From positions 12,987,339-13,051,338 of the forward strand of contig JAJEKV010000010.1 in NCBI GenBank assembly GCA_021234155.1: a stretch of DNA of 64,000 bases. Direction: 5' to 3'. Below the pieces are notes generated by a model that was not told the origin of the DNA, did not search any database, and saw only the letters and a list, made by a program, of their open reading frames with translations. Positions 33,484-42,784 of the stretch are shown here, one piece after another. The stretch's first letter is position 1. The number at the start of each line of letters is the position of its first letter. The translations under genes and the position numbers were made by a program. The DNA is from Isoetes taiwanensis (lineage: Eukaryota; Streptophyta; Lycopodiopsida; Isoetales; Isoetaceae).

Positions 33484-34944
33484 TCACGTTTCATCTTTGT
33501 TATAAGCAAACTCGACCAGATAAATATAGTCAGCCCATTGTGATTGCTTACTCCACACATAACTTCTTAGCATATCCTCTATAATGCGATTGGTCCGCTC
33601 TGTTTGGCCATCTGTTTGAGGATGATATGCTGTGCTCATAGCAAGCTTGGTCTGAATGGTGGTAAAGAAATCTTTCCAGAATGCGCTCACAAATTTGGGA
33701 TCCCTATCCGACACAATTACTCGTGGCATTCCGTGTAATCTGAAGATTTCCTTGGCGAAAAGCAGAGCAGTATCAAAGGCTGTATCCGTGGTACGGCATG
33801 GCAAGAAATGAGCCATTTTGGACAATTTGTCGACCACAACCATTAAGGCATCATATCCTCGGAGAGTTCTTGGAAGGCCCACAATGAAATCCATGGTTAT
33901 TACTTCCCATTTGGCGTTGGGCACATCCAGAGGTTGTAGCTCACCTGGGATTCTTAACTGTTCTGCTTTAGTCTGCTGGCATACCTGACACTGCCTAATG
34001 TATCTGGCAATGTCCTTCTTCATAGAAGGCCAGAAATAGCTGGAACGAATCTTAAAGTAGGTTTTCATAAACCCTGCGTGTCCAGCTATAGGGCTATTGT
34101 GCGTGTCATGAAGAATGAGTTTCCGTACTCCTGAAGTCTGCGGTACACACAACTTATCCTTGTGATACAATAAGTTGCCCTCCTTCTTATAGGCACGAAA
34201 AGCGTCGCGCTCTGCATCCGTGCGAGCTTCTTTAGCCAAACTATCCCAAATGTCACAGAATTCCGGATCCGTGGCCAAGGTCTGCTCTATCTGTTTGCCA
34301 AACTCACTGGTAAGCATAGAAATGGCATTGCAATGGATGCGGGTCACCAAGGGATGGCGTGACAATGCATCCGCAACCACATTGTGCTTGCCAGGCTTGT
34401 ACATAATCTCGAAATCATACTCCTCCAAGAATTCCATCCATCTTCTTTGACGGAGATTAAGATTTGGCTGGGTGAATAAATAACGGAGACTTTGATGATC
34501 GGTATCCAATTGGAACCTTCTACCAAGAAGGTAGTGTCTCCATATTCGCAGGGCACGGACAACGGCTAACAATTCCTGATCATGGGTAGGATACCGTTGC
34601 TCTGTCTCGTTCATTTTCTTTGAGTCATAAGCAATAACTCTCCCCTCCTGCATTAGGACCCCACCGGTGGCAATTTTGCTAGCATCTGTTGCCACGAGCT
34701 TATCCGAGGATCGGGATAGGTAACGGAGAACTGGTGTCTGATGTGAGGGCATCCTTAAGCTGGCTTTGGAAGCTTTGCTAGACCTTCGTCTTCCGATTGC
34801 TCCATCCAATCTTTCATCTTTTCCTGCTTGGTGAGATTTGTAAGAGGAGCTGCAATCTTTGCAAAATCCTTTACAAATTTCCGGTAATATCCCGCTAATC
34901 CCAAGAAGCTGCGGATTTCGGAAACATTCCCTGGAATAGGCCAT
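33484..34944 (-). CDS. pol: gypsy B RNase H and integrase core
   Basis: Open for 486 codons. RNase H motifs are [50 protein letters not shown] and VVADALSRH. The integrase zinc finger is [10 protein letters not shown] with [10 protein letters not shown]. The core is [20 protein letters not shown] (first Asp), [15 protein letters not shown] (second Asp) and [20 protein letters not shown] (Glu). All three catalytic acids are present. The first part overlaps the end of the RT frame at 34755-34944 through one frame change. Confidence 0.93.
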   Translation of the reverse strand: MAYSRECFRNPQLLGISGILPEICKGFCKDCSSSYKSHQAGKDERLDGAIGRRRSSKASKASLRMPSHQTPVLRYLSRSSDKLVATDASKIATGGVLMQEGRVIAYDSKKMNETEQRYPTHDQELLAVVRALRIWRHYLLGRRFQLDTDHQSLRYLFTQPNLNLRQRRWMEFLEEYDFEIMYKPGKHNVVADALSRHPLVTRIHCNAISMLTSEFGKQIEQTLATDPEFCDIWDSLAKEARTDAERDAFRAYKKEGNLLYHKDKLCVPQTSGVRKLILHDTHNSPIAGHAGFMKTYFKIRSSYFWPSMKKDIARYIRQCQVCQQTKAEQLRIPGELQPLDVPNAKWEVITMDFIVGLPRTLRGYDALMVVVDKLSKMAHFLPCRTTDTAFDTALLFAKEIFRLHGMPRVIVSDRDPKFVSAFWKDFFTTIQTKLAMSTAYHPQTDGQTERTNRIIEDMLRSYVWSKQSQWADYIYLVEFAYNKDET

Positions 34945-35777
34945 TCCCTTACGGCCTCTATCTTTGCGGGGTCTGTAGCAATTCCCTCTGCGGAAATGAT
35001 ATGGCCTAAATAATCAACCTTCGGAGTGGCGAACTTGCACTTAGAGAACTTGGCATAGAGTTGATGACGTCTCAGCTTTTGTAGGGCCAATCTAAGATGT
35101 TTCTCATGTTCTTCAAGGGTCTTACTGTAGATGAGAATGTCATCGAAGAAAATAACAACAAAATCATCCAAGTATTGTCGGAAGACATCATTCATTAGTC
35201 GCATAAATGTTGCTGGGGCATTAGTTAATCCAAAAGGCATAACTGTAAATTCATAATGCCCATACCTAGTGCGAAAAGCGGATTTATGGATGTCCTCCTC
35301 CTTGATCCTTATCTGATGGTATCCGGAGCGAAGATCAATCTTTGAGAAATACTTAGCCCCTTGTAACTGATCCATTAGGTCATCTGCCCTAGGCAAAGCA
35401 TAGCGATTCTTGATGGTATGCTTGTTAAGTTGTCGGTAGTCGATACACATCCTCAGTGAGCCATCCTTTTTCTTAACAAAGAGAATAGGGGCGCCAAAAG
35501 GCGAAACACTAGGTCGGATTAAACCTAGGTTTAATAGCTCCTGAAGTTGCTTCTTAAGTTCTGCCAATTCCGGAGGACTCATACGGTACGGAGCCTTGCT
35601 GGTAGGCTTGGTACCTGGTTCTAAAGCTATTTCACATTCCACCCCTCTAAAAGGAGGAAGCTTCTGAATCTCATCCGGAAAAAGATCACCAAATTCGCGG
35701 AGAAGATTAGCAATCCCCTCTGGGAGGGCGTCGATTACTTGTTTTTGCTTAGCATCTGACTCGATGGAAGCAAGCAT
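34755..35777 (-). CDS. pol: gypsy B reverse transcriptase
   Basis: The frame has the standard Ty3/gypsy RT order: [74 protein letters not shown], and [20 protein letters not shown]. The catalytic box is [14 protein letters not shown], with F-F-D-D in place of the more usual [24 protein letters not shown] follows. The domain is intact from end to end. Confidence 0.94.
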   Translation of the reverse strand: MLASIESDAKQKQVIDALPEGIANLLREFGDLFPDEIQKLPPFRGVECEIALEPGTKPTSKAPYRMSPPELAELKKQLQELLNLGLIRPSVSPFGAPILFVKKKDGSLRMCIDYRQLNKHTIKNRYALPRADDLMDQLQGAKYFSKIDLRSGYHQIRIKEEDIHKSAFRTRYGHYEFTVMPFGLTNAPATFMRLMNDVFRQYLDDFVVIFFDDILIYSKTLEEHEKHLRLALQKLRRHQLYAKFSKCKFATPKVDYLGHIISAEGIATDPAKIEAVREWPIPGNVSEIRSFLGLAGYYRKFVKDFAKIAAPLTNLTKQEKMKDWMEQSEDEGLAKLPKPA

Positions 35778-35811
35778 AACGATGCAAAGGAGCTTTTCCT
35801 TGTGTATAGCT

Positions 35812-36351
35812 TTATCTAGCGCACGATGGACATAGACTGCGGGATTGGGTTGAGAGGTTCACCTTTACTTGATTACCTTGAGCTCCATTAGCTGCATTGA
35901 AGGTAACTTCCCTCTTCTCGCAGTCTATGTTCGCTTTTGCGGATGCCAGGAATTCCATACCAACAATGAGATCATATTTGCCAATATCCATCAATTCAGC
36001 CCCTAAAGCAACCGGTGCACCTGGGAGTTGCATGTTGAGATTGATGCGACGACCATGGGTATGCCTGACTTTACCAGCGGCTAGAGGCGGTGTCTCGGGC
36101 CGGGACCTTAATGTTTCTAGGCGTAAGACATGGGCCATCCTAGGAGAAGCAAAATTATGTGTACTTCCCGTGTCCATAAAAATTACAAAAGGCTTCCTGT
36201 CTACTTGGCCTATGGTAGAAATAACAGCAGGCTGACTTTCAGCATTGCGGTTTCTATAGCCGCAAGGATATGAGGCGACCGTGAGCGTGTCGGGGAGCCT
36301 CCTCCTCGGCGGGTTGTGTTGTTTGAGGTCATCCCAATCGAGGTCGGCCAT
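35812..36351 (-). CDS. pol: gypsy B aspartic protease
   Basis: A 179-residue frame with [18 protein letters not shown], the D-T-G-S active site of retropepsins, and the later hydrophobic-hydrophobic-Gly motif [12 protein letters not shown]. It is preceded by a Pro/Arg-rich linker. It is read downstream of gag after a frame change, and another separates it from RT. Confidence 0.88.
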   Translation of the reverse strand: MADLDWDDLKQHNPPRRRLPDTLTVASYPCGYRNRNAESQPAVISTIGQVDRKPFVIFMDTGSTHNFASPRMAHVLRLETLRSRPETPPLAAGKVRHTHGRRINLNMQLPGAPVALGAELMDIGKYDLIVGMEFLASAKANIDCEKREVTFNAANGAQGNQVKVNLSTQSRSLCPSCAR

Positions 36352-36518
36352 GGCCGGTTAGGGCGTCTGCGTGACATAAGGGCAAGTGCATGAAGTGTCC
36401 GGCCTCATACACCTGTAACATGCCTTATCTCGGCCGAGCTGTTTCACGGAGCCTCTTTAGGAATAGATCGTAAGAGGTTCGAACTTCCCTACCCGGCATT
36501 GTTACGCTTATCGGTGCA

Positions 36519-37550
36519 CTAAAGGTGACCCTTTTTTCGGACTGGCCATAAGAGTTTCTGAGAGGGTCCCGGACTTGGGGGGCGGGGTTTGTAAGGTGTG
36601 GGACGTCCGGGGTGCGCGAGTAAGGCCGCGGGGCGTGGATCTTGGTTCTTTGGCGTGTCCTCCTCGAGGCTCAATGCTATAGCCTCTGCCTCTGCAACTG
36701 ATTTTGGGTCTATGGCCTTAACCATTCGTTTGATTGATGGTGCCAATCCCTCAATATAGCCTTCCACTACCATTTTCTCATTCATACCAGGTACATACAA
36801 CCTCAGGCGCATAAACTCATCCGTGTAAGCCTGCACGGACATACTCTTCTGCTCCAACCTGTAGAAAGTCTGGATCTGTTGGCATTTGTGCGCACGGGGC
36901 ACATAATGCAACTTGAAGGCCTTGGCAAACTTCCTGAAGTTGCATCTGCTCCTGTCCAAATGCTTGGCTCTGGCATAGCCCTTCCACCAAATACGGGCAG
37001 CTCCTGTAAGGTTGGTGGTGGCAACCTTTCCTGTATCTTTCTCTGTCATTCCGTAAGACTTCCCAAACTCCTTCATCTCATCCAACCAGGACTCGGCGTT
37101 TAGACCGCCTCGGGATTTCCCATCAAACTGGGCCAATTTCCTATTCTTCCATATACTTGTTATAGCTGTATCAACCGTCTTACGGTACTCTTTGTCTCGG
37201 CGCTTTGCATGGTCACCTGCTGCTACCGTTGAACCAGAAGATACGGAAGTGGTTGATCGTGAGGAAGTGGCACTATCCTTAGAGGAACCCGGTAGCGCTT
37301 TAGCATGAGGCCTCCTCCTTGCAGGTACAGGACTAGCTCCAGGGGGAGATGGCTGTTGTGCAGGTGGACTCGGTGGTAGCGGAGGTAACTCCGGTCCATC
37401 CTCCTGGGTTTGTTGCGGTGGGTTGGCATGCAATACATAGGCCTGTAATTCGCCTAACTGCCTTTTCATTAACATCGGTTCTGTCAGAGTCACCCTCTTG
37501 GCGTTGGAGGGTGTCTTGGCGGGCACGCACCGTCTATATCGAGCATTCAT
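36519..37550 (-). CDS. gag: gypsy B gag
   Basis: I prefer the internal ATG at 37550 (MNARYRRCVPAKTPSNAKR), because the upstream frame encodes only AT-rich hydrophobic sequence. A Pro/Ser-rich segment is followed by the gag core: LAQFDGKSRGGLNAESWLDE, GAARIWWKGYARAKHLDRSR, and YRLEQKSMSVQAYTDEFMRL. The zinc knuckle region near 36395-36440 reads CYRCMRP then shifts frame, so the CX2CX4HX4C motif is broken. Gag forms the particle and is separate from the extra ORF1 to ORF3. Confidence 0.9.
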   Translation of the reverse strand: MNARYRRCVPAKTPSNAKRVTLTEPMLMKRQLGELQAYVLHANPPQQTQEDGPELPPLPPSPPAQQPSPPGASPVPARRRPHAKALPGSSKDSATSSRSTTSVSSGSTVAAGDHAKRRDKEYRKTVDTAITSIWKNRKLAQFDGKSRGGLNAESWLDEMKEFGKSYGMTEKDTGKVATTNLTGAARIWWKGYARAKHLDRSRCNFRKFAKAFKLHYVPRAHKCQQIQTFYRLEQKSMSVQAYTDEFMRLRLYVPGMNEKMVVEGYIEGLAPSIKRMVKAIDPKSVAEAEAIALSLEEDTPKNQDPRPAALLAHPGRPTPYKPRPPSPGPSQKLLWPVRKKGHL

Positions 37551-37784
37551 GGAAGCATAAGCAGACGTACAATAACATACAATTTTATTTAGATAACAAT
37601 TGCTGACAGTGACAAGAAAAAGTACAAATAGAAAGTGATGTTTCATTTCATTCAAGTTGAGTACAACAACAAGTTGATTGGTACAAGGGTTGGCACAGAA
37701 GGAGGTATTATACAGTGGAAGTTTTAAAGTTCTACTGGCACACAACGTAACAACAACAAAAACACATAACTTGAGGGACCAAGC
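37551..37784 (-). other. Spacer between ORF3 and gag of gypsy B
   Basis: An AT-rich 234-bp spacer, clearly different in composition from the GC-rich frames on both sides. It may hold a signal for expressing gag separately from the upstream frames. Confidence 0.5.
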
Positions 37785-38273
37785 CTAGGGGTTCGCAAAG
37801 GGGTACAGGATCGAGTAGCGGACACTCTCCCGTATAGCCCTAACGAGCTTGTAGCGTGCCCAGGCTTGTACAATTACTGGTTGGTATTCCCACGTTGGGC
37901 TAACAATGAGAAGATTGAAAAGCCTTCGCAGAGCATAGAAGAGTTGCCACAGATGGTCGTTGGCGTCCTCGAAAGCCTCGTGCCTAGTCATGCTCCAATA
38001 GTCCCAGGTACGACATAGCGTTTGCTTGAGGTCCTGGAAAGCTCTGTCCCTAAGGATGTTGACTATCTCCAACCCTTTGTCAGGATCATAGGGTTCTCCT
38101 GGTGGCGGGGGTTCCATCTCGTAACCTTCATCCCATTCTGGATATTCTCCATATCTCTGGCCATAGTCCTGTTCGGGTGGTCCCTGGTCATCCCTCCTTA
38201 TCTGCTCTGTAATCCTCTCTTCATATTCCAGAAGTGTCTCTTCTGCAAGACAATGGAAGTGGGTATAGAGCAT
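37785..38273 (-). CDS. gypsy B extra ORF3, unknown function
   Basis: A 162-residue open frame from an ATG, between ORF2 and gag. An acidic, Pro-rich N-terminal half (YPEWDEGYEMEPPPPGEPYD) precedes a helical, aromatic C-terminal half (RTWDYWSMTRHEAFEDANDH; WARYKLVRAIRESVRYSILY). I recognise no family. It is intact in this copy even though flanking frames are broken. It is not part of a usual Ty3/gypsy element. Confidence 0.6.
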   Translation of the reverse strand: MLYTHFHCLAEETLLEYEERITEQIRRDDQGPPEQDYGQRYGEYPEWDEGYEMEPPPPGEPYDPDKGLEIVNILRDRAFQDLKQTLCRTWDYWSMTRHEAFEDANDHLWQLFYALRRLFNLLIVSPTWEYQPVIVQAWARYKLVRAIRESVRYSILYPFANP

Positions 38274-38443
38274 TTCATAACATTACTATACTCTAAATTT
38301 CAATAATTAAAAGACACATCATGGAGAGGAACAAAAGGGGTTTATTATATTATAAAATGGCTAAAATTTTGCCAGTCAAAATTTTACAATATCCTAAATG
38401 CAAGAAGCACAATACAATCATTCAGGAACTAGGTCCTCCTTCT

Positions 38444-40540
38444 TCATCTCAGACCTAGGAGGTGGTGGTAGCGGTCGGTGTCGGCGTGGTCACCCCGGGA
38501 TCTACCGCGGGCAGCCGCAATAGATGCAACCTCTGGTGGATAGGCAACGGCCAATGGGGCTGCCGTAAGAAGCTTCATGCTCATCCAGGGCGCGATGTCC
38601 TGACCTAAGGCCGTCATGGCAAGATCCCGTCGCACGAGTACATAAGTAAACGTACGGTAGGGGAGCTTCTTGTGCCCGGCCAGTGTAGAGAGAGCACGGA
38701 GGGCCCACCATGAAGCTTCAGCCCCGGACCTAAATCCCGGCCATAAAAGGACTTGCCCATGTCGAAAGGCTGACAAAAAGAAACGGGTGAGGTGGTTGCC
38801 CGATACCTTCCCTTGCGGGGTCTCTGATGTGGCCACCTCCTTATCCAAATCGATGGAAACCTCCTCTTCCTTAAGTTCTTGTTGCTCCTCCTTCACATGA
38901 GCAGGATTATGATATAAATCCTCTCCCTCGTCATCTGAACCCGAGGGAACCTCAACCATATTGATGTTTGGGACGTGAGGTCCCATAGCCGTGAAGGCAT
39001 CTGGTGAGGGCTGAGAAGCCGGCTCCTGTATTACCAGCTCCCGAAGACGTAGTAGAGTCTCAGCCGGCTCTATGGTCTCTTGGCGGAACTGGAGCAGCTG
39101 CTGCACCTCCGGAGGAAGCTCAATAGAAGTGAAATCAATGAAGTCGTCCATACAATACTCCGCAAGCTCATAGAGCACATGGTCCTTACGCTTGCGTCTA
39201 AATCCGGCCACCATGTGATAAGTCCAGATAATATCATCCAAGAGAAGATATTCTTGCCCTTGGTCAGGGTTTCCCTTAAGGGGCGAATATTCGCTAATAT
39301 GCTATATTTGAGTGTTTTTATATAAATGGTTACGAATCTTGAGTAGGTTCGAAAAGAAATATATTTTTTAATTTTCGCCGGCATTTCGACCGATTAAGCT
39401 CCCGCCCAGCTCGAGGTCGCCCTAAACACGACGGCAGGATTTCAGCTATTCGCCTACATCTTGACAAGATATTTTTATTTTCAAGGTTCATTCGCCTCTT
39501 AGTTCCCGTAGTTGCTGGTGCCTAAGAGTTTAAGAAGTCGAATTTGGTTCTGTGGTAAATCTGGGCACATGTACGAATTTTTGAAGCTTATAAATCTTAT
39601 CTGGACTGATCGGTATTCTATCTGGCCTTCTTTGCTAGATAGTAGCTATGCATGCTGAACATTTTAGGCATCATTCTTTACAGTTATTGGCATTCACATG
39701 GTATTGATAAGTCCTTTGTTTCTTATATGTTTTTACTGGCATTATGCACTCTAATGCATGTCAACTGTGTCCAGCATGGAGCTTGGGTGACCTGAACATG
39801 AACAGATTGAGTGTTTTCCGAGATGTGGTATGCTTTCAACTCTTGTATGCTTTTTATGTAGATGTTCCTTGTAAAGTATCGATTCAATCCATATGTATTT
39901 TATGTTGGAAGAAAGGAAGTTTGTAGTTTCGTTCAAAAATGTAGAAATATATGGCTGTTTTTTATCTTATGGCCTTGGTGATAAATAACTGGAAGGGCAT
40001 CCAGCCCTGACAAGCCTACAGCTTGCTCACGGCGCGGTGGCAGCTCTTCCGCTAACTGCTTCCAACGGGCAAAGTCGCCCATGCCTATATGTTCGTCTTC
40101 CCCTTCCTCGGAAGACTCAGGCAGTTTGCCTTTCTCTACAGGCAAGGTTTCATCCTCGACGTACTGGTCCATGAGGATAGCTAGGGCAAAGGCGACCTCA
40201 ATGTATTGCCGCCCCTGATGCTGCACAACGGGCAGGTGTTTGCCCCATCGGAGCTTCCCCTTCAGCACATCATATGCATGGGTGTCCCCTCCTAACATCT
40301 CCCGGACTACCTCCCGCTCCAGATATAGTTGGGGAGGATCCCCAAGAGGAATACACGAGGGAGCATCTCCTCCTCCTCAGAAATCTAGAAACCGGCATAA
40401 TCCGGATGCCTCCGCATGTTGGCAAGGAGATCTAGGGCCGGCATAGCAAAGGCCGCAAAGAGGTCGAGCGGGACTTGCGGATCCCATTGCTCTCCGTCAT
40501 GGTACCCGGCGGCAAGGTCACCACGCCATGGTATTTGAAA
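38444..40540 (-). pseudogene. gypsy B extra ORF2, unknown function, split by a 708-bp insertion
   Basis: Minus-strand coding runs from about 40540 (QWDPQVPLDLFAAFAMPALD) with one frame change near 40395. It continues through MLGGDTHAYDVLKGKLRWGK to VIYHQG at 39980, and resumes after the insertion at 39258 (GQEYLLLDDIIWTYHMVAGF). It then runs to the stop at 38444. The middle is acidic (VPSGSDDEGEDLYH; EEQQELKEEEVSIDLDKE). The C-terminal part is GC-rich with ASWWALRALSTLAGHKKLPY. No family is recognised, and the start codon is uncertain. Confidence 0.55.
39258..39979. mobile_element. 708-bp insertion in gypsy B ORF2
   Basis: The insert 39265-39972 is flanked by the direct repeat ccttggt (39258-39264 and 39973-39979). 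Removing it and one repeat rejoins ORF2 in frame (YHQGQEYLLLDD on the minus strand). The left end begins cagggtttcccttaagggg, like hAT-type ends, but the right end does not match it as an inverted repeat. There are no GT..AG borders, so it is not a canonical intron. Confidence 0.65.
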
Positions 40541-40748
40541 AGGGAGGTGAGAGGAAGAGAAACAATCCTAACAATTGAAATGAACTTTTTAAAGTCCTTT
40601 TAACTCCTTTTATTTAGGCTGACGTCAGCATTTTTTTTTCCCATTTTTAATACTAAATAAATAAGTTTTTTTTTTTAATACAAATAAAAAGTTTTTATTA
40701 AATACCAAAAAAAAATATATTTACAATGTGGAGCCCAGCAAAAATATG
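40541..40748 (-). other. AT-rich spacer between ORF1 and ORF2 of gypsy B
   Basis: A 208-bp spacer rich in A/T runs, in contrast to the GC-rich frames on either side. No gene seen. Confidence 0.5.
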
Positions 40749-41995
40749 CTAAGGATGCTCCCCCCGAATCCTGCGGGCGAGAGCTAAATCCTTAGGCATT
40801 ATGGTTACCCTCTTTGCGTGGATCGCGCAAAGATTGGCGTCACCAAAAAGTGCCACGAGGTAAGCCTCCGCAGCCTCCTGAAGTGCCAAAATGGCAAAGG
40901 TCTGGAAGCGGAGGTCGGTCTTAAACTCCTGTGCAATCTCCCGGACCAACCTCTGGAAGGGCAGCTTCCGTATCAGAAGCTGTGTGGACTTCTGGAACTT
41001 GCGGATTTCCCGCAAGGCCACGGTACCGGGTCGGTACCGATGGGGCTTCCTTTGTGGGGCGGGTTTTGTAGGCGGCCCCTTCGGTGCTGGCACCGTCTTA
41101 GCCCCTACAGCTGGTCGGGAGCTATCCACTCGCTGCTGCCTCCGATCGGAGCTTGCCTTCTTACCAAAGGCTCCGACAGTCCTTAGTTTGTCTTTATACT
41201 GACTGCCGGCCTTTCGGGCTAACCCCTTCTTCCGGTGCTTAATGGTCACATGTTCTGTCGGGGTTGGACCCGACCCACTCCCAGTTGCCCCTCCGTCCTG
41301 CGGGTTCAGCTGGTCCTGCCGATCCCTCTCCTCCTGTTCAAGCTTCTCCCGTTCCTCCCGGACTCTCCTCAGATCTTCTTGAATCTGAGCAAAATGTTGG
41401 GCTGCGCTTCGGCGAAGAAGTTCAGCATGGTACCGCTGAGGCCGCAGGCCCATATCAATCTGGATCGTTGTTAGGTAATCCAGGCTGATATCAGGGATTG
41501 GGGCTCCCCACATGAAGCTCTGGGAAGCCTCATGCCATTCATACAGGGGAACCTCAATTGCCCTGCCATCTATGACGGCAAAGCCATCCCCGAGATACCT
41601 GTACTCTCTTCCCCTAGCCGCCGTATCTGCCCCCTCAATCTCCCGATGGTCATCTTCCTTGGCCAAGCCTCTGATACGATCATTACGGCTTCGATGTCCT
41701 CCTCCTCGGTATGCCCCTCTTGTTCAGGAGGATAGAACTTAATCAGCATCATGACCATGTCATGCTGCTCGACAATGGTGTAGGAGAGCTGGCGAAGATT
41801 CAGCCGGATCAGGAATGGCTCCGAGAAGTGATAGATAGGATAGGGAATCCTATCATTATTCTCGAACCGGTTCACCAACTCATCCAGAAGGATGTCGATG
41901 AAGGCCGGGTCGGTAGCCATGTGCCGGGCAATCAAGGCATAGATCTGCACTATGCTTAAGGTCTTTGGCTCTATGGTACTCTGGGTATTGGCCAT
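40749..41995 (-). CDS. gypsy B extra ORF1: N-terminal helical domain, coiled coil and C-terminal histone H3 core
   Basis: The ATG at 41995 opens a 141-codon frame ([40 protein letters not shown]). A second frame, offset by -1 and lacking its own early ATG, runs from about 41735 to the stop at 40749. Their overlap (about 41735-41570) means one indel or a -1 frameshift joins them, giving roughly 415 codons. The second frame has [20 protein letters not shown], a charged coiled coil ([19 protein letters not shown]), a Lys/Arg/Pro-rich linker, and from 41045 a full H3 core. The ORF ends at the H3 C-terminus (RRIRGEHP, stop). It sits first after the primer site. Its role is unknown; chromatin tethering or nucleosome incorporation is inference. 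Confidence 0.85.
40752..41045 (-). other. Histone H3-fold domain (H3 positions 38-135) within ORF1
   Basis: 98 residues align without gaps to canonical H3. The alphaN helix is [18 protein letters not shown], alpha1 is [16 protein letters not shown], alpha2 is [20 protein letters not shown] followed by CAIHAKRV, and alpha3 is [13 protein letters not shown]. Against my recollection of plant H3.3, 13 residues differ: Y54F, E59Q, D77E, S86T, H87F, V89I, G102A, E105G, T107A, I124L, Q125A, R134H and A135P. Leu90 is H3.3-like. Cys110 and His113 are kept. Normal tail residues K4, K9, K27 and K36 are absent, replaced by a Lys/Pro linker. Confidence 0.95.
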
Positions 41996-42770
41996 AACCG
42001 TGGGTACGTAAGTCGGCAGTTGAGGGCTTTGTATTTAAAGAGGCGGCAAAGAGGGCGTTAGGGTTCGCAAGGCACAAGGGTGGAAGAGGAGGATCAGGTC
42101 TGGTGGCGATGGATGGCGTCGGCTCTGGGCTCGGGCCGGTCGGCTAAGACAAGACAAGGCTTAAATAAAACAAGTAAAAGAAATTTGAACGGCCAATTAA
42201 CTTTTGAAATTTTAAAATTTTCCTTATTAACTTTTAATTTCATTATTATTAATTAATTATATGGCAAAAATACGCAGCAAGATACCTGGCCGCCGGCTGC
42301 ATTATACGTGCTCCCGCCTCGACCAGGGGTCGTCGAAAAGCAAGCGGCGCCCGAGTTGACCTGGCGGGGCCGCGTTGACTCCTGTCAGTACGGTCGGGCG
42401 CCGGCTGCATTTTCGGCTCTTCCACCATGACTGCAAGACGATGAAAAGCAAGCGGCGCCCGGATTGATTTTCGGGCCTGCCCTTGACCCTTTTTTCACCT
42501 GGAGACGACTATTCTAGGGTAATTTGAGTGCGCCCGATCCAATGGAACCACTTCCTCCGGCTATCCGAAAGCTACCCACTGACATTTACAACTCCTCCAA
42601 TCTTGGGCCCTCCGGTCGCCCTATCTTCTTTTAAAACTATAACTTAATTTAACCTAACACCAACCAAACATCAAAGAGGACCGACAACACATCAACTTAG
42701 CCTCTTCCTAACTACCGTATTTCACGCGTTAGTGTTTGGGCTGCTATGATTTCGAAAGCACCCGAAATCA
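41996..42770 (-). other. Leader region of gypsy B
   Basis: The untranslated stretch between the primer site and the ORF1 ATG. It contains a near repeat of 'aaaagcaagcggcgcccg' (about 42338 and 42437). No gene seen. Confidence 0.6.
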
Positions 42771-42784
42771 CGGCTCGATACCAC
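42771..42784 (-). promoter_or_regulatory. Primer-binding site of gypsy B
   Basis: The minus strand reads gtggtatcgagccg immediately after the LTR end. It resembles, but is not identical to, the initiator-tRNA-Met site (tggtatcagagc), so another tRNA may prime. Confidence 0.7.

Noticed and set aside
39265-39972. The ORF2 interruption as a spliceosomal intron
   Set aside because: No placement within the repeated ccttggt gives GT..AG borders on the coding strand.
40818-41488. Plus-strand frames opposite the H3-bearing ORF
   Set aside because: They are shadows of the GC-rich minus-strand coding sequence; the H3 match fixes the real strand and frame.
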